In this document: piece by piece, positions 1-6,934 of the stretch | Layout of the letters: the number at the start of each line of letters is the position of its first letter | Position numbering within the stretch: the stretch's first letter is position 1 | Assembly (NCBI GenBank): GCA_023436685.1 | Contig: JAEZIL010000113.1 | Span: forward strand, 1-12,347 | Length of the DNA stretch: 12,347 nucleotides | Source: Bacteroidota bacterium | Lineage (GTDB): Bacteria; Bacteroidota; Bacteroidia; Chitinophagales; Chitinophagaceae | Reading direction: 5' to 3' | Made by a program: the position numbers and the translations under genes | Notes under the pieces: generated by a model | Database searches by the model: none | What the model saw: only the letters and a program-made list of their open reading frames with translations | Told to the model about the DNA's origin: nothing

Positions 1-1336
1 CAGGTATGCTCATCAGTTCTTTCTGTATGCCCATTGCAGGCTTCATCAGGTCTATACGGCCTTTCATAGCCCGTTTCAAATACATGTCCAGTATCAGCAG
101 CCTGTTTATTTCATTAGTGCCTTCGAAGATACGGTTGATGCGGCTATCCCGGTATGCACGTGATATATTGTATTCGTCGGAGAAGCCATTACCCCCGTGT
201 ATCTGCACACCTTCGTCCACTACATAGTCCAGCGTTTCCGATCCTATTACTTTCAACATAGCGCATTCTATGGCATATTCTTCTGCCGCACCCAGCAGGG
301 TTTCATCTTCTGCTTTACCTTCATTGCGCAGGCTGTGTTCTTTCTCATCTATCCATTTGGCAGTACGGTATAAGGCTGCATCTGTAGCAAATATGCGTAT
401 GGCCATTTCTGCCACTTTATGCTGTATGGCACCAAATTGTGCAATGGGTGTTTTAAATTGCTCGCGCGTTAGCGCATACGCTACACTGGTATCCATGGCT
501 CGTTTGGCACCACCTTGTGCTGCGGCGCACAGTTTCAGGCGCCCAATATTCAATATGTTGAAGGCAATAATATGTCCACGGCCTATTTCGCCCAGCAGGT
601 TTTCAACAGGTACTTTGCAATTCTCAAAAAACAGCTGGCGTGTGCTGGAGCCTTTAATGCCCATTTTATGTTCTTCTTCACCAAAGCTTAAGCCGGGTGT
701 ATTACGGTCTACTATCAGCGCGCTGAATTTATCTCCGTCTATTTTGCAAAACACAGTAAACACATCGGCAAAGCCGGCATTTGTGATCCATATTTTTTGT
801 CCGTTTATAATATAGTGTTTACTATCCTCGCTCAATGTAGCTGTAGTGCGTGCGCCTAATGCGTCAGAGCCCGAGTTTGGCTCTGTTAAAGCGTAAGCGC
901 CCTTTAACTCGCCTGTTGCCAGCTTAGGTATATATCTCTGCTTTTGCTCTTCGGTGCCAAAGTAAAGTATAGGCAAAGAGCCAATACCGTTGTGTGCAGC
1001 CATAGCCACTGCAAAGGAGTGTCCGCCGCCCAGGCATTCGTTTATGAGTGTGGCTGTAACAAAATCTTCGCCAAGCCCACCATACTGTTCAGGAAAGGCT
1101 GCGCCCAGTAAGCCAAGTTCGCCTGCTTTATCCAGCAATTGAGGCATCAGGCCATCTTTCTGTTTTTCTATGTCCAATATATGCGGCAGCACTTCTTTCT
1201 CCAGAAACTCATCACAAGTCTGGGCTATCATTTTCTGTTCTTCATTAAAATCTTCAGGGGTAAAAGTGGAAGCTACATCGGGTTGCTGAATAAGAAAGCC
1301 GCCACCCTGTGCTGCGTGTTGTGTTTTTATATCCAT
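1..1336 (-). CDS. Acyl-CoA dehydrogenase, long-chain (VLCAD-like) type, C-terminus beyond window
   Basis: This is an FAD-dependent enzyme for the first step of fatty-acid beta-oxidation, oxidising acyl-CoA to trans-2-enoyl-CoA. I translated the minus strand by hand: 445 residues are visible without interruption, and the 3' end lies beyond base 1. The FAD/substrate signature [12 protein letters not shown] is at residues 148-159, KIWITNAG at 181-188, and QIHGGNGF at 378-385. The segment [11 protein letters not shown] (402-412) carries Glu405, the expected catalytic base in the C-terminal position used by VLCAD and MCAD. An in-frame TAG lies 7 codons upstream of the ATG, and no other start fits between them. 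Bacteroidota relatives are, from memory, about 590-600 residues with an extra C-terminal helical domain, so roughly a quarter is missing here. The gene is divergent from the hydrolase at 1433. The family is secure, but chain-length preference is inferred only from the overall type. Confidence 0.95.
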   Translation of the reverse strand, partial: MDIKTQHAAQGGGFLIQQPDVASTFTPEDFNEEQKMIAQTCDEFLEKEVLPHILDIEKQKDGLMPQLLDKAGELGLLGAAFPEQYGGLGEDFVTATLINECLGGGHSFAVAMAAHNGIGSLPILYFGTEEQKQRYIPKLATGELKGAYALTEPNSGSDALGARTTATLSEDSKHYIINGQKIWITNAGFADVFTVFCKIDGDKFSALIVDRNTPGLSFGEEEHKMGIKGSSTRQLFFENCKVPVENLLGEIGRGHIIAFNILNIGRLKLCAAAQGGAKRAMDTSVAYALTREQFKTPIAQFGAIQHKVAEMAIRIFATDAALYRTAKWIDEKEHSLRNEGKAEDETLLGAAEEYAIECAMLKVIGSETLDYVVDEGVQIHGGNGFSDEYNISRAYRDSRINRIFEGTNEINRLLILDMYLKRAMKGRIDLMKPAMGIQKELMSIP

Positions 1337-1416
1337 GATACGCGCGTTTGTATAAAGCTACTAAAAAACGGTGTGGAGGCTTGTTAAATTATTACAACAG
1401 CCCCGGTGCTAATTGC

Positions 1417-1424
1417 TATTTTTG
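1417..1424 (+). promoter_or_regulatory. Candidate -7 box (TATTTTTG) for the hydrolase-glycosyltransferase pair
   Basis: TATTTTTG matches the Bacteroidota sigma-A -7 consensus TAnnTTTG exactly and ends 8 bases before the ATG at 1433. Transcription would begin almost at that ATG, giving a nearly leaderless mRNA. I see no good TTTG at the expected -33 distance, so this rests on the -7 element alone. If real, it rules out the GTG at 1406 as the start codon. Confidence 0.4.
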
Positions 1425-1432
1425 ATGCTGAT

Positions 1433-2245
1433 ATGAGCAATATACGGTCGGGTTATATTGAGCTTAAAGGAGGCAAGTTGCATTACCTGCAAATGGGTAG
1501 CGGCAAGCAATTATTGCTTGCGTTTCATGGGTATAATAATGACGCAGGCCTGTTTTTGCCATTTGAAAGAATCATCGGGCATCAGTATACTATCGTCTCG
1601 GTTGATATGCCTTATCATGGCAAAAGCCAATGGATGCGTGGGGAGTTGAATATGGCAATGATGGGTGAGTTGTTTTTGCATTTTAAAAGTACATATGAAG
1701 TAAATAGTGTAAGCCTGTTAGGCTATAGCATGGGTGGGCGCATATGCCTGAAATTGGTAGAACATTTCAGTAGAGATATAGATAAAGTAGTGCTGATGGC
1801 ATCGGACGGGTTGCGGTTTAATTTTTTTTATCATTTCCTTACACGAACTATAATTGGTAAATCATTATTTAAAAGTTTTGTAGAAAAGCCTGAAAAATAT
1901 ACTTCTTTGATAGATAAGTTGCGAAAGTGGCAATGGATAGATGAGTCGCGCTACAAGTTTGCTATGCAATATTTGCAGACACCTGCCAAACGGCAGTTTT
2001 TGTATAATGTATGGCCGGCCATGTCGGCATTAGTTCCACTTACGTCCAGGGTGAAAGCTAATATTCGGAAACAGCAAATACCTGTCTATCTGTTCATGGG
2101 CGATTATGACAGGGTTATTCCCAAACAACTTGCTATAGCGTTTTGCCGCGATCTCCCCGAAGCTCGGCTTCAGATATTAGACAAAGGGCATTGGTTAATG
2201 GACAGCGAAAGCGTATCCGCAATATCAAAGTGCTTACTTTCGTAG
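1433..2245 (+). CDS. Alpha/beta hydrolase fold protein
   Basis: A 270-residue cytoplasmic alpha/beta hydrolase; the substrate cannot be read from sequence. The full catalytic set is visible: oxyanion-hole HG at residues 32-33, nucleophile elbow GYSMGG at 97-102 with Ser99, the acid in MGDYDRVIP (probably Asp226), and His253 in KGHW. A helical cap-like segment lies between about residues 125 and 205. There is no signal peptide. I chose the ATG at 1433 over an in-frame GTG at 1406 because a TATTTTTG promoter-like box lies between them and the fold begins right after the ATG. The gene stops 3 bases before the glycosyltransferase start, so the two are almost certainly cotranscribed. Such hydrolases can be esterases, lipases or acyl-transfer enzymes. 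Pairing with a membrane glycosyltransferase would fit a lipid or glycolipid substrate, but that is inference. Confidence 0.9.
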   Translation: MSNIRSGYIELKGGKLHYLQMGSGKQLLLAFHGYNNDAGLFLPFERIIGHQYTIVSVDMPYHGKSQWMRGELNMAMMGELFLHFKSTYEVNSVSLLGYSMGGRICLKLVEHFSRDIDKVVLMASDGLRFNFFYHFLTRTIIGKSLFKSFVEKPEKYTSLIDKLRKWQWIDESRYKFAMQYLQTPAKRQFLYNVWPAMSALVPLTSRVKANIRKQQIPVYLFMGDYDRVIPKQLAIAFCRDLPEARLQILDKGHWLMDSESVSAISKCLLS

Positions 2246-2248
2246 CTT

Positions 2249-3391
2249 ATGCAAATAGTGGTTATTATATGTATGGTGCTGATGTCGGTATATGCTGCAC
2301 TAATGCTCTTATACCGTATGGGTTGGGAGCGCCAACCGATTTTCAGGCTGAACAATAATTATCAGCCCAAAACCAAGATCAGTATTATAATACCCGCGCG
2401 CAACGAGGCCGACCGGATAGGTGATTGCATAACTTCAATACTAAAGCAAAATTATCCTGCTGCTTTATTGGAGGTGGTAGTGGTAGATGACCATTCGGAA
2501 GATAATACTGTGCAAGTGGTGAATGGCTTTGGCAAAAAGCAGGTGCGCTGTATATCGCTGTCGGATTGGCTTAATGGGAAGGAAGGCGTAGTAGCATATA
2601 AAAAAGAAGCCATAGCGGCAGGAATTGCTAATAGCAGCGGGCAACTGGTAGTGACCACAGATGCAGATTGCATAATGGGGACAAACTGGCTGAGGCAAAT
2701 TGCCGGCAGGTACGAAGTGTACCAACCTGTAATGATAGTTGCGCCTGTTGATTACAGCCCCACAAAAAGCTTTCTGGATGTATTCCAGTCGCTGGATTTT
2801 ATGAGTATGCAGGGGATTACCGGCGCCACTCACGAGCTGAAGATGGGCAATATGTGCAACGGGGCTAACCTGGCCTTTGCACGTACTGCATATGAAGCCA
2901 TAGGGGGTTATAAGGACATAGACCATCTGGCATCGGGCGATGATTATTTGCTGATGATGAAGATGCAGAAAGAATATCCCGGCCGTGTTGACTACCTGAA
3001 ATCGCAAGAGGCAATTGTATATACACCACCTCAACCTGACCTGAAAAGTTTTCTGCAGCAACGCATACGCTGGGCATCAAAGTCGGGCAAATACGATGAT
3101 AAGATAATGACCCTTGTACTGAGTTTTGTTTATCTGTTTAACTTATCTATGCTGGTATTAGCAATAGCCAGCTTTTTTAATTATACTGCTATATTATTAT
3201 CGGGCGCTATGCTACTTATTAAAATAATATCGGAGATGATATATTTATTTCCGGTAGCACGCTTCTTTAGTAAGGTAAAGCAGCTGTTGTATTTCCCTTT
3301 TCTGCAACCGTTTCATATAGCCTATATTGTATTTGCAGGGCTAATGGGTTTAATAGGTGTATACAGGTGGAAGGGGAGAAAGGTAAAATAG
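2249..3391 (+). CDS. Membrane-anchored family-2 glycosyltransferase
   Basis: A 380-residue GT-A glycosyltransferase that would transfer a sugar from a nucleotide-sugar on the cytoplasmic face of the inner membrane. An N-terminal membrane segment spans residues 2-22. The GT2 core follows: nucleotide-binding strand SIIIPARNEA (45-54), VVVDDHSEDNT (77-87), the metal-binding DAD at 138-140 in TTDADC, the acceptor-site SGDD at 229-232, and QQRIRW (270-275), the Q-x-x-R-W motif typical of processive or lipid-linked enzymes. Hydrophobic segments near 286-310, 313-335 and 350-370 make a C-terminal membrane domain. The start lies 3 bases after the hydrolase stop. The final TAG is separated by one base from the stop of the opposing methyltransferase gene, with no terminator hairpin between. 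Donor and product are unknown; a glycolipid or surface polysaccharide role is likely by family. Confidence 0.92.
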   Translation: MQIVVIICMVLMSVYAALMLLYRMGWERQPIFRLNNNYQPKTKISIIIPARNEADRIGDCITSILKQNYPAALLEVVVVDDHSEDNTVQVVNGFGKKQVRCISLSDWLNGKEGVVAYKKEAIAAGIANSSGQLVVTTDADCIMGTNWLRQIAGRYEVYQPVMIVAPVDYSPTKSFLDVFQSLDFMSMQGITGATHELKMGNMCNGANLAFARTAYEAIGGYKDIDHLASGDDYLLMMKMQKEYPGRVDYLKSQEAIVYTPPQPDLKSFLQQRIRWASKSGKYDDKIMTLVLSFVYLFNLSMLVLAIASFFNYTAILLSGAMLLIKIISEMIYLFPVARFFSKVKQLLYFPFLQPFHIAYIVFAGLMGLIGVYRWKGRKVK

Positions 3392-3392
3392 A

Positions 3393-4091
3393 TTAAGCAA
3401 GCAATAGAAATACTGCCGGTGCTTTTTCCAGTTGAGGTTTATTTGCTTTCCATTGCGCAGCTGTGCGTGTTTTTATATACTCATTAGCGCCCGTTATATT
3501 TTGCGCTATGCAGATGCGCGTGCTATCGTTGCAATGCTTCAGCAAGTCATCGAGCATATTATTATTACGGTAGGGCGTTTCTATAAAGAGTTGCGTCTGA
3601 TTTTCTTTTTTTGAATTATTCTCTAGTTGCTTGATGCGCTGGCCACGGGCGGGTTCTTTTACCGGCAAATATCCGCTGAAGCAAAAGCTTTGCCCATTGA
3701 GCCCCGAAGCCATAAGGGCAAGTATAAGAGAATTAGGCCCTGTGAGGGGTATTACATTAGCGTTTAGCTGGTGTGCAATGGCAACCAGTTCAGCACCGGG
3801 ATCGGCAATACCAGGGCAACCGGCTTCGCTCATAATACCGATAGTGTGGCCTTGTTTTATCCAGTTGCGGAAGGTATTCAAATCGGGGCCGGAGTGCTTA
3901 TCTATCTCAGAGAACTGCAGCTCATCAATTACAATGGTTTTATCTGCCAATTTCAGGAAACGCCTGGCTGTGCGCAGGTCTTCAACAAAAAAATGTTTGA
4001 TACCGGGAACTGTATTTGCTATTTGAGGCGAAAGCGTATGTAAAGCCTCATTTGCAATGGGTATGGGAATAAGATAAATGGTAGCCTGCAT
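3393..4091 (-). CDS. RsmI-like SAM-dependent methyltransferase (tetrapyrrole methylase family), short form
   Basis: A 232-residue protein of the tetrapyrrole (corrin/porphyrin) methylase superfamily, closest in motif pattern to RsmI, which 2'-O-methylates C1402 of 16S rRNA. Residues 6-14 (YLIPIPIAN) correspond to the RsmI opening IVPTPIGN. Residues 88-99 (SEAGCPGIADPG) match the SAM-pocket motif SDAGTP-x-x-x-DPG, with Asp to Glu and Thr to Cys changes. The segment around PLTGPNSLILALMASGL (115-131) matches the GP-x-x-x-x-x-AL-x-x-SGL motif. It is about 50 residues shorter than RsmI, lacking the C-terminal extension. Bacteroidota often carry such a short paralog beside a full RsmI, so its substrate may differ and I give no gene symbol. 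It is convergent with the glycosyltransferase and divergent from the DNA glycosylase. The cytosolic methyltransferase fold is secure; the rRNA target is not. Confidence 0.85.
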   Translation of the reverse strand: MQATIYLIPIPIANEALHTLSPQIANTVPGIKHFFVEDLRTARRFLKLADKTIVIDELQFSEIDKHSGPDLNTFRNWIKQGHTIGIMSEAGCPGIADPGAELVAIAHQLNANVIPLTGPNSLILALMASGLNGQSFCFSGYLPVKEPARGQRIKQLENNSKKENQTQLFIETPYRNNNMLDDLLKHCNDSTRICIAQNITGANEYIKTRTAAQWKANKPQLEKAPAVFLLLA

Positions 4092-4107
4092 GGCTTTAAA
4101 ATTAGTC

Positions 4108-4139
4108 TTTGTGCAAGAAATTTAGGTAGGGTATTTTCG
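4108..4139 (+). promoter_or_regulatory. Candidate promoter of the DNA glycosylase gene
   Basis: TTTG at 4108-4111 and TATTTTCG at 4132-4139 are 20 bases apart. This is close to the Bacteroidota pattern TTTG-N19-TAnnTTTG, with one mismatch in the -7 box. The box ends 4 bases before the ATG at 4144, so the transcript would be essentially leaderless. Confidence 0.45.
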
Positions 4140-4143
4140 TAGT

Positions 4144-4749
4144 ATGGTATTGCAGCAGGATTTTTACACCAGGGCGAACGTAGTACAGATAGCTAGGGAC
4201 TTGTTAGGTAAATTTCTGATAACAGATATTGAGGGCGTATATACATCGGGGATGATAGTAGAAACTGAGGCTTACGCGGGTGTGGGAGATAGGGCATCGC
4301 ACGCATATAGCAACAGGCGCACCAACCGTACCGAAATTATGTATGCTGAGGGTGGTACGGCATATGTGTACCTGTGTTATGGTATTCATCACCTGTTCAA
4401 TGTAGTGACAAATAGGAAAGATACACCTCATGCTGTACTGATACGCGCCATTGAACCTGTTGATGGAATAGAGGATATGTTGCTGCGCAGAGGTAAGGAC
4501 AAAGTGCAGCCTTCATTAACGGCAGGGCCGGGTGCCATGAGTGTGGCATTAGGCATAAAAACCACCCATACGGGCCTCAGCCTTACCGGCGATATGATTT
4601 GGATAGAGGACAGGGGCATTAAACTGCCGAAGAAGGATATATTAGCTGGTAGCAGGGTAGGTGTTTCCTATGCAAAGGAAGATGCCCTATTGCCATATAG
4701 GTTCTCTGTAAAGGGTAACCCCTTTGTAAGTAAGGGCAAGGGCTTATAA
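4144..4749 (+). CDS. DNA-3-methyladenine glycosylase, AAG/MPG type
   Basis: A 201-residue monofunctional DNA glycosylase that removes alkylated purines such as 3-methyladenine, starting base-excision repair. The residues known from human AAG are conserved. VETEAY (39-44) supplies Glu42, which activates the water, and Tyr44, the intercalating-pocket aromatic. ASHAY (51-55) contributes His53. YVYLCYG (74-80), the Asn at 86 and LIRAIEP (99-105) line the damaged-base pocket. LTAGPGAMSVALGI (125-138) matches the family's SGP motif. Length equals that of typical bacterial members. The ATG is the first possible start after the promoter-like box. It stands alone, divergent from the methyltransferase, and is followed by a strong hairpin terminator. 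I am sure of the family; the exact damage spectrum is not visible. Confidence 0.95.
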   Translation: MVLQQDFYTRANVVQIARDLLGKFLITDIEGVYTSGMIVETEAYAGVGDRASHAYSNRRTNRTEIMYAEGGTAYVYLCYGIHHLFNVVTNRKDTPHAVLIRAIEPVDGIEDMLLRRGKDKVQPSLTAGPGAMSVALGIKTTHTGLSLTGDMIWIEDRGIKLPKKDILAGSRVGVSYAKEDALLPYRFSVKGNPFVSKGKGL

Positions 4750-4751
4750 GC

Positions 4752-4781
4752 AAAGAAGGCTACCATATGGTAGCCTTCTTT
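4752..4781. terminator. Perfect palindromic hairpin, bidirectional terminator candidate
   Basis: The arms 4752-4766 and 4767-4781 are exact reverse complements, 15 bp with no formal loop (in practice the central bases form it). The stem has a GC-rich middle (GGCTACC/GGTAGCC) and is flanked by a short T-run on the plus strand and an A-run at its start that reads as T on the minus strand. It lies 2 bases after the glycosylase stop and 17 bases before the PorP/SprF stop on the other strand, so it can end both convergent transcripts. Confidence 0.85.
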
Positions 4782-4798
4782 TATCATTGAAACTTAAT

Positions 4799-5836
4799 TT
4801 AGAATTTAGGACAAGTAACGTTTGTACGTGGTTCAAACATACGCTTGTTGATGCAGCCATTGAATATCAGCGATATTTCATAACCGCCGTTACCGTTTGT
4901 AGCAGCGTTAAAGTTAGACAGGTTAACATCGTAGCTTATACCCAGCTTCATTTTCGACCATTCGAAACCTACGTATGGAGAAACTGCATCTCCGTAGCGG
5001 TACCAACCACCCAGGTAAAGGATAGTGCTTTTAACAAATTCTTCGTCGTGGCCGGGGTTAAGTACAAAGCCTACAGCGGCACCTGCCAGTATTTCGCTGG
5101 CTGAAGCCTGAGATTGGTATAAACCGCTTGCGTATAGTACGATGTTTTCATTCAGGTCGAACGAGCCACCCAAATAACCGGTATAGCGAGAATGTATTTT
5201 GTGATTGTCATTCAGGAAGGTTTCAACAGGCTGTGTTAAGTGGTATATAGAAAAACCAGCATAAGCTGTAGCATGTTCAGTAATACGGCCAGAATACATT
5301 AAACCAAGATTGAAGTCGGGATATGTAAGATCGGCGTTACCAAATGTTTCAGAAGTAGAGTATGGAGTACCACCTGTTTGATAATCAAACTGGTCTTCAA
5401 ATTTTAATTTATTGAAATCGATGCTTTTCTGAACCAATGCACCTTGTACACCCAACGACAGGGTATGTTGTTTTTCAACACCAAATGCTTTGTGATAAGC
5501 TACTGAAAGACCAACAGTTACATTTTGTAAACCGCCAAGGCCCGAGCGATCGAACAAGCCAAGAACACCGATGCCAAGGGCATCGCCATTATTCAGCCTG
5601 TCTTTCATTGTGGCCATATCGTAAGATATTGTACCAGTGATATATGGGTTGGGCGATACACTGCCCCATTGTGTACGGTAGTTGGCTGCAAGGCGCAGGT
5701 CGCATTGAGTAAGGCCTGTAAGAGCTGGGTTTAGGGTAAGTGGTGATGCAAAATATTGAGTGTAGTGCGCATCCTGAGCCATTGCTGATGTTGACAATGC
5801 CAACGCTGCACCCACTCCTAGTAATATTTTCTTCAT
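4799..5836 (-). CDS. PorP/SprF family type IX secretion system membrane protein
   Basis: A 345-residue predicted outer-membrane beta-barrel of the PorP/SprF family. Members work with the type IX secretion system or gliding apparatus of Bacteroidota, for example by anchoring or exporting partner proteins such as SprB in Flavobacterium. A signal peptide spans residues 1-20 (MKKILLG, hydrophobic core, AMA|Q). The diagnostic start of the mature protein follows as QDAHYTQYFASPLTLNPALTG (21-41, one possible gap-free match to the family's Q-D-x-x-x-x-Q-Y pattern). Alternating amphipathic strands continue to the end. I chose the ATG at 5836 over an in-frame ATG at 5890 because the signal peptide begins exactly there. 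No PorK/L/M/N, SprE or OmpA-type partner gene is adjacent, so this is an orphan paralog. Its exported partner cannot be named. Confidence 0.92.
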   Translation of the reverse strand: MKKILLGVGAALALSTSAMAQDAHYTQYFASPLTLNPALTGLTQCDLRLAANYRTQWGSVSPNPYITGTISYDMATMKDRLNNGDALGIGVLGLFDRSGLGGLQNVTVGLSVAYHKAFGVEKQHTLSLGVQGALVQKSIDFNKLKFEDQFDYQTGGTPYSTSETFGNADLTYPDFNLGLMYSGRITEHATAYAGFSIYHLTQPVETFLNDNHKIHSRYTGYLGGSFDLNENIVLYASGLYQSQASASEILAGAAVGFVLNPGHDEEFVKSTILYLGGWYRYGDAVSPYVGFEWSKMKLGISYDVNLSNFNAATNGNGGYEISLIFNGCINKRMFEPRTNVTCPKF

Positions 5837-5876
5837 CTGGTAACGTTTATTGAATGTTAAATTAAGTTTCTGCAAG

Positions 5877-5908
5877 CCAAAATAAACCAAATTCTATTAT
5901 TATGCAAG
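5877..5908 (-). promoter_or_regulatory. Weak promoter candidate for the PorP/SprF gene
   Basis: Read on the minus strand, CTTG (5908-5905) and TATTTTGG (5884-5877) lie 20 bases apart, each one mismatch from the Bacteroidota TTTG / TAnnTTTG pattern. A transcript starting here would have a leader of roughly 35 bases before the ATG at 5836. Confidence 0.3.
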
Positions 5909-6098
5909 ACAGTGTGAAATAATATTTTAGTTGGGCTTCATGTATTTATGAAAAGCAGGGTATAAACCGATGGTTACAAGAGCAGCAGACAATTTACTGA
6001 CAATTATAATCTCGCAACGATGTATTTGTTAATTGGAAGACATATGTTAATATATAAGTTTTTGCAGTTAAAGTCCAGTTAAACTAACCCTTTCATAT

Positions 6099-6128
6099 TT
6101 TGATACATAGAGCAAGCTTCTATTTTTG
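6099..6128 (+). promoter_or_regulatory. Promoter of the uppS-bamA envelope cluster
   Basis: TTTG at 6099-6102 and a perfect TATTTTTG at 6121-6128 are separated by 18 bases, a close match to the Bacteroidota TTTG-N19-TAnnTTTG promoter. The predicted transcript start near 6134 gives a leader of about 35 bases before the uppS ATG at 6170. This argues against an in-frame TTG at 6134 as the true start. Confidence 0.6.
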
Positions 6129-6169
6129 TACCTTTGCGCACATTTCATAAAAAATCATCTAACAACCTA

Positions 6170-6934
6170 ATGGATATTCTGCCATCCATAGATAAGGCAA
6201 AACTACCCCAGCACATAGCCATTATTATGGATGGCAATGGGCGGTGGGCTAAAGAGCGCGGTGAAGACCGCGTTTATGGGCACCACGAGGGTGTAATGAG
6301 CGTGCGCGATATTGTGAATGCATGCGGAGAGCTGGGTATTGGGTATTTAACGCTTTATGCCTTTTCTACCGAAAACTGGAACCGGCCTAAAGAAGAAGTG
6401 AACGCCCTGATGGAGCTATTGGTTAACACCATAAGAAAAGAGGCAGACGAACTGAAGAAAAAGAATGTGCGCCTTCATGTAATAGGCGATTTTGCCAGCC
6501 TTCCCGATGTAGCCCAGAAGGAGATGAACGAAGCCAAAGAAATGACTGCAGCCAATACCGGGCTCAACCTGATACTGGCGCTTAGCTACAGCTCCAGGTG
6601 GGAGATAGTGGAAGCGGCAAAGAAGATGGCAGTAAAGGTGGCACAAGGCAAGTTAAGCCCTGAAGATATCAGCGAACAATCTTTTAATAATTACCTGAAT
6701 ACAGCACAATTTCCTGACCCGGAATTAATGATAAGAACTAGTGGGGAACACCGGATCAGTAATTTTTTGCTTTATCAGCTGGCCTATGCCGAGTTGTATT
6801 TTACACCGGTGCACTGGCCCGAATTCCGCAAACAACATTTATACGAAGCCTTACTGAACTATCAGCAGCGCGAGCGCCGTTTTGGTAAAACCAGTGAACA
6901 AATTCAAACGAACAATCCCCAGCATGTCGAATAG
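6170..6934 (+). CDS. uppS: Undecaprenyl diphosphate synthase (isoprenyl transferase)
   Basis: A 254-residue cytoplasmic cis-prenyltransferase that adds isopentenyl diphosphate units to farnesyl diphosphate, making the C55 lipid carrier for peptidoglycan and surface glycans. All family motifs are in place: HIAIIMDGNGRWAK (15-28) with the catalytic, Mg-binding Asp21; YGHHEG (36-41); LYAFSTENWNRP (62-73); and the diphosphate-binding RTSGEHRISNFLLYQ (189-203), followed by YAELYFTPVHWPEF (206-219). The first three of these bind farnesyl diphosphate and catalyse condensation. The length is normal. The ATG at 6170 fits the family start; longer in-frame TTG readings add nothing conserved. Its last 11 bases overlap the bamA start, so the two are translationally linked. 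Pairing with bamA is common in Bacteroidota and places lipid-carrier supply and outer-membrane assembly under one promoter. Confidence 0.97.
   Translation: MDILPSIDKAKLPQHIAIIMDGNGRWAKERGEDRVYGHHEGVMSVRDIVNACGELGIGYLTLYAFSTENWNRPKEEVNALMELLVNTIRKEADELKKKNVRLHVIGDFASLPDVAQKEMNEAKEMTAANTGLNLILALSYSSRWEIVEAAKKMAVKVAQGKLSPEDISEQSFNNYLNTAQFPDPELMIRTSGEHRISNFLLYQLAYAELYFTPVHWPEFRKQHLYEALLNYQQRERRFGKTSEQIQTNNPQHVE

Larger units (their letters stand above)
5837..6169. other. 333-base divergent intergenic region
   Basis: This AT-rich gap separates the PorP/SprF gene (leftward) from uppS (rightward). I see candidate promoters near each end (listed separately). Between about 5910 and 6095 I find no convincing ORF, hairpin, repeat or RNA gene. 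Confidence 0.7.

Noticed and set aside
6..815. Plus-strand open frames across the acyl-CoA dehydrogenase region
   Set aside because: They are antisense shadows; the minus strand encodes an uninterrupted protein with all family motifs.
2465..3080. Minus-strand open frames inside the glycosyltransferase gene
   Set aside because: No recognisable motif, low-complexity Cys/His/Tyr-rich translation, and full overlap with a well-supported gene.
5910..6095. Possible small RNA or small gene in the uppS upstream gap
   Set aside because: I found no hairpin with a T-run, no start with a plausible reading frame, and no repeat in this AT-rich stretch.
6882..6923. TTG start for bamA at 6882
   Set aside because: It would put 14 residues in front of a normal signal peptide; the ATG at 6924 starts it properly.
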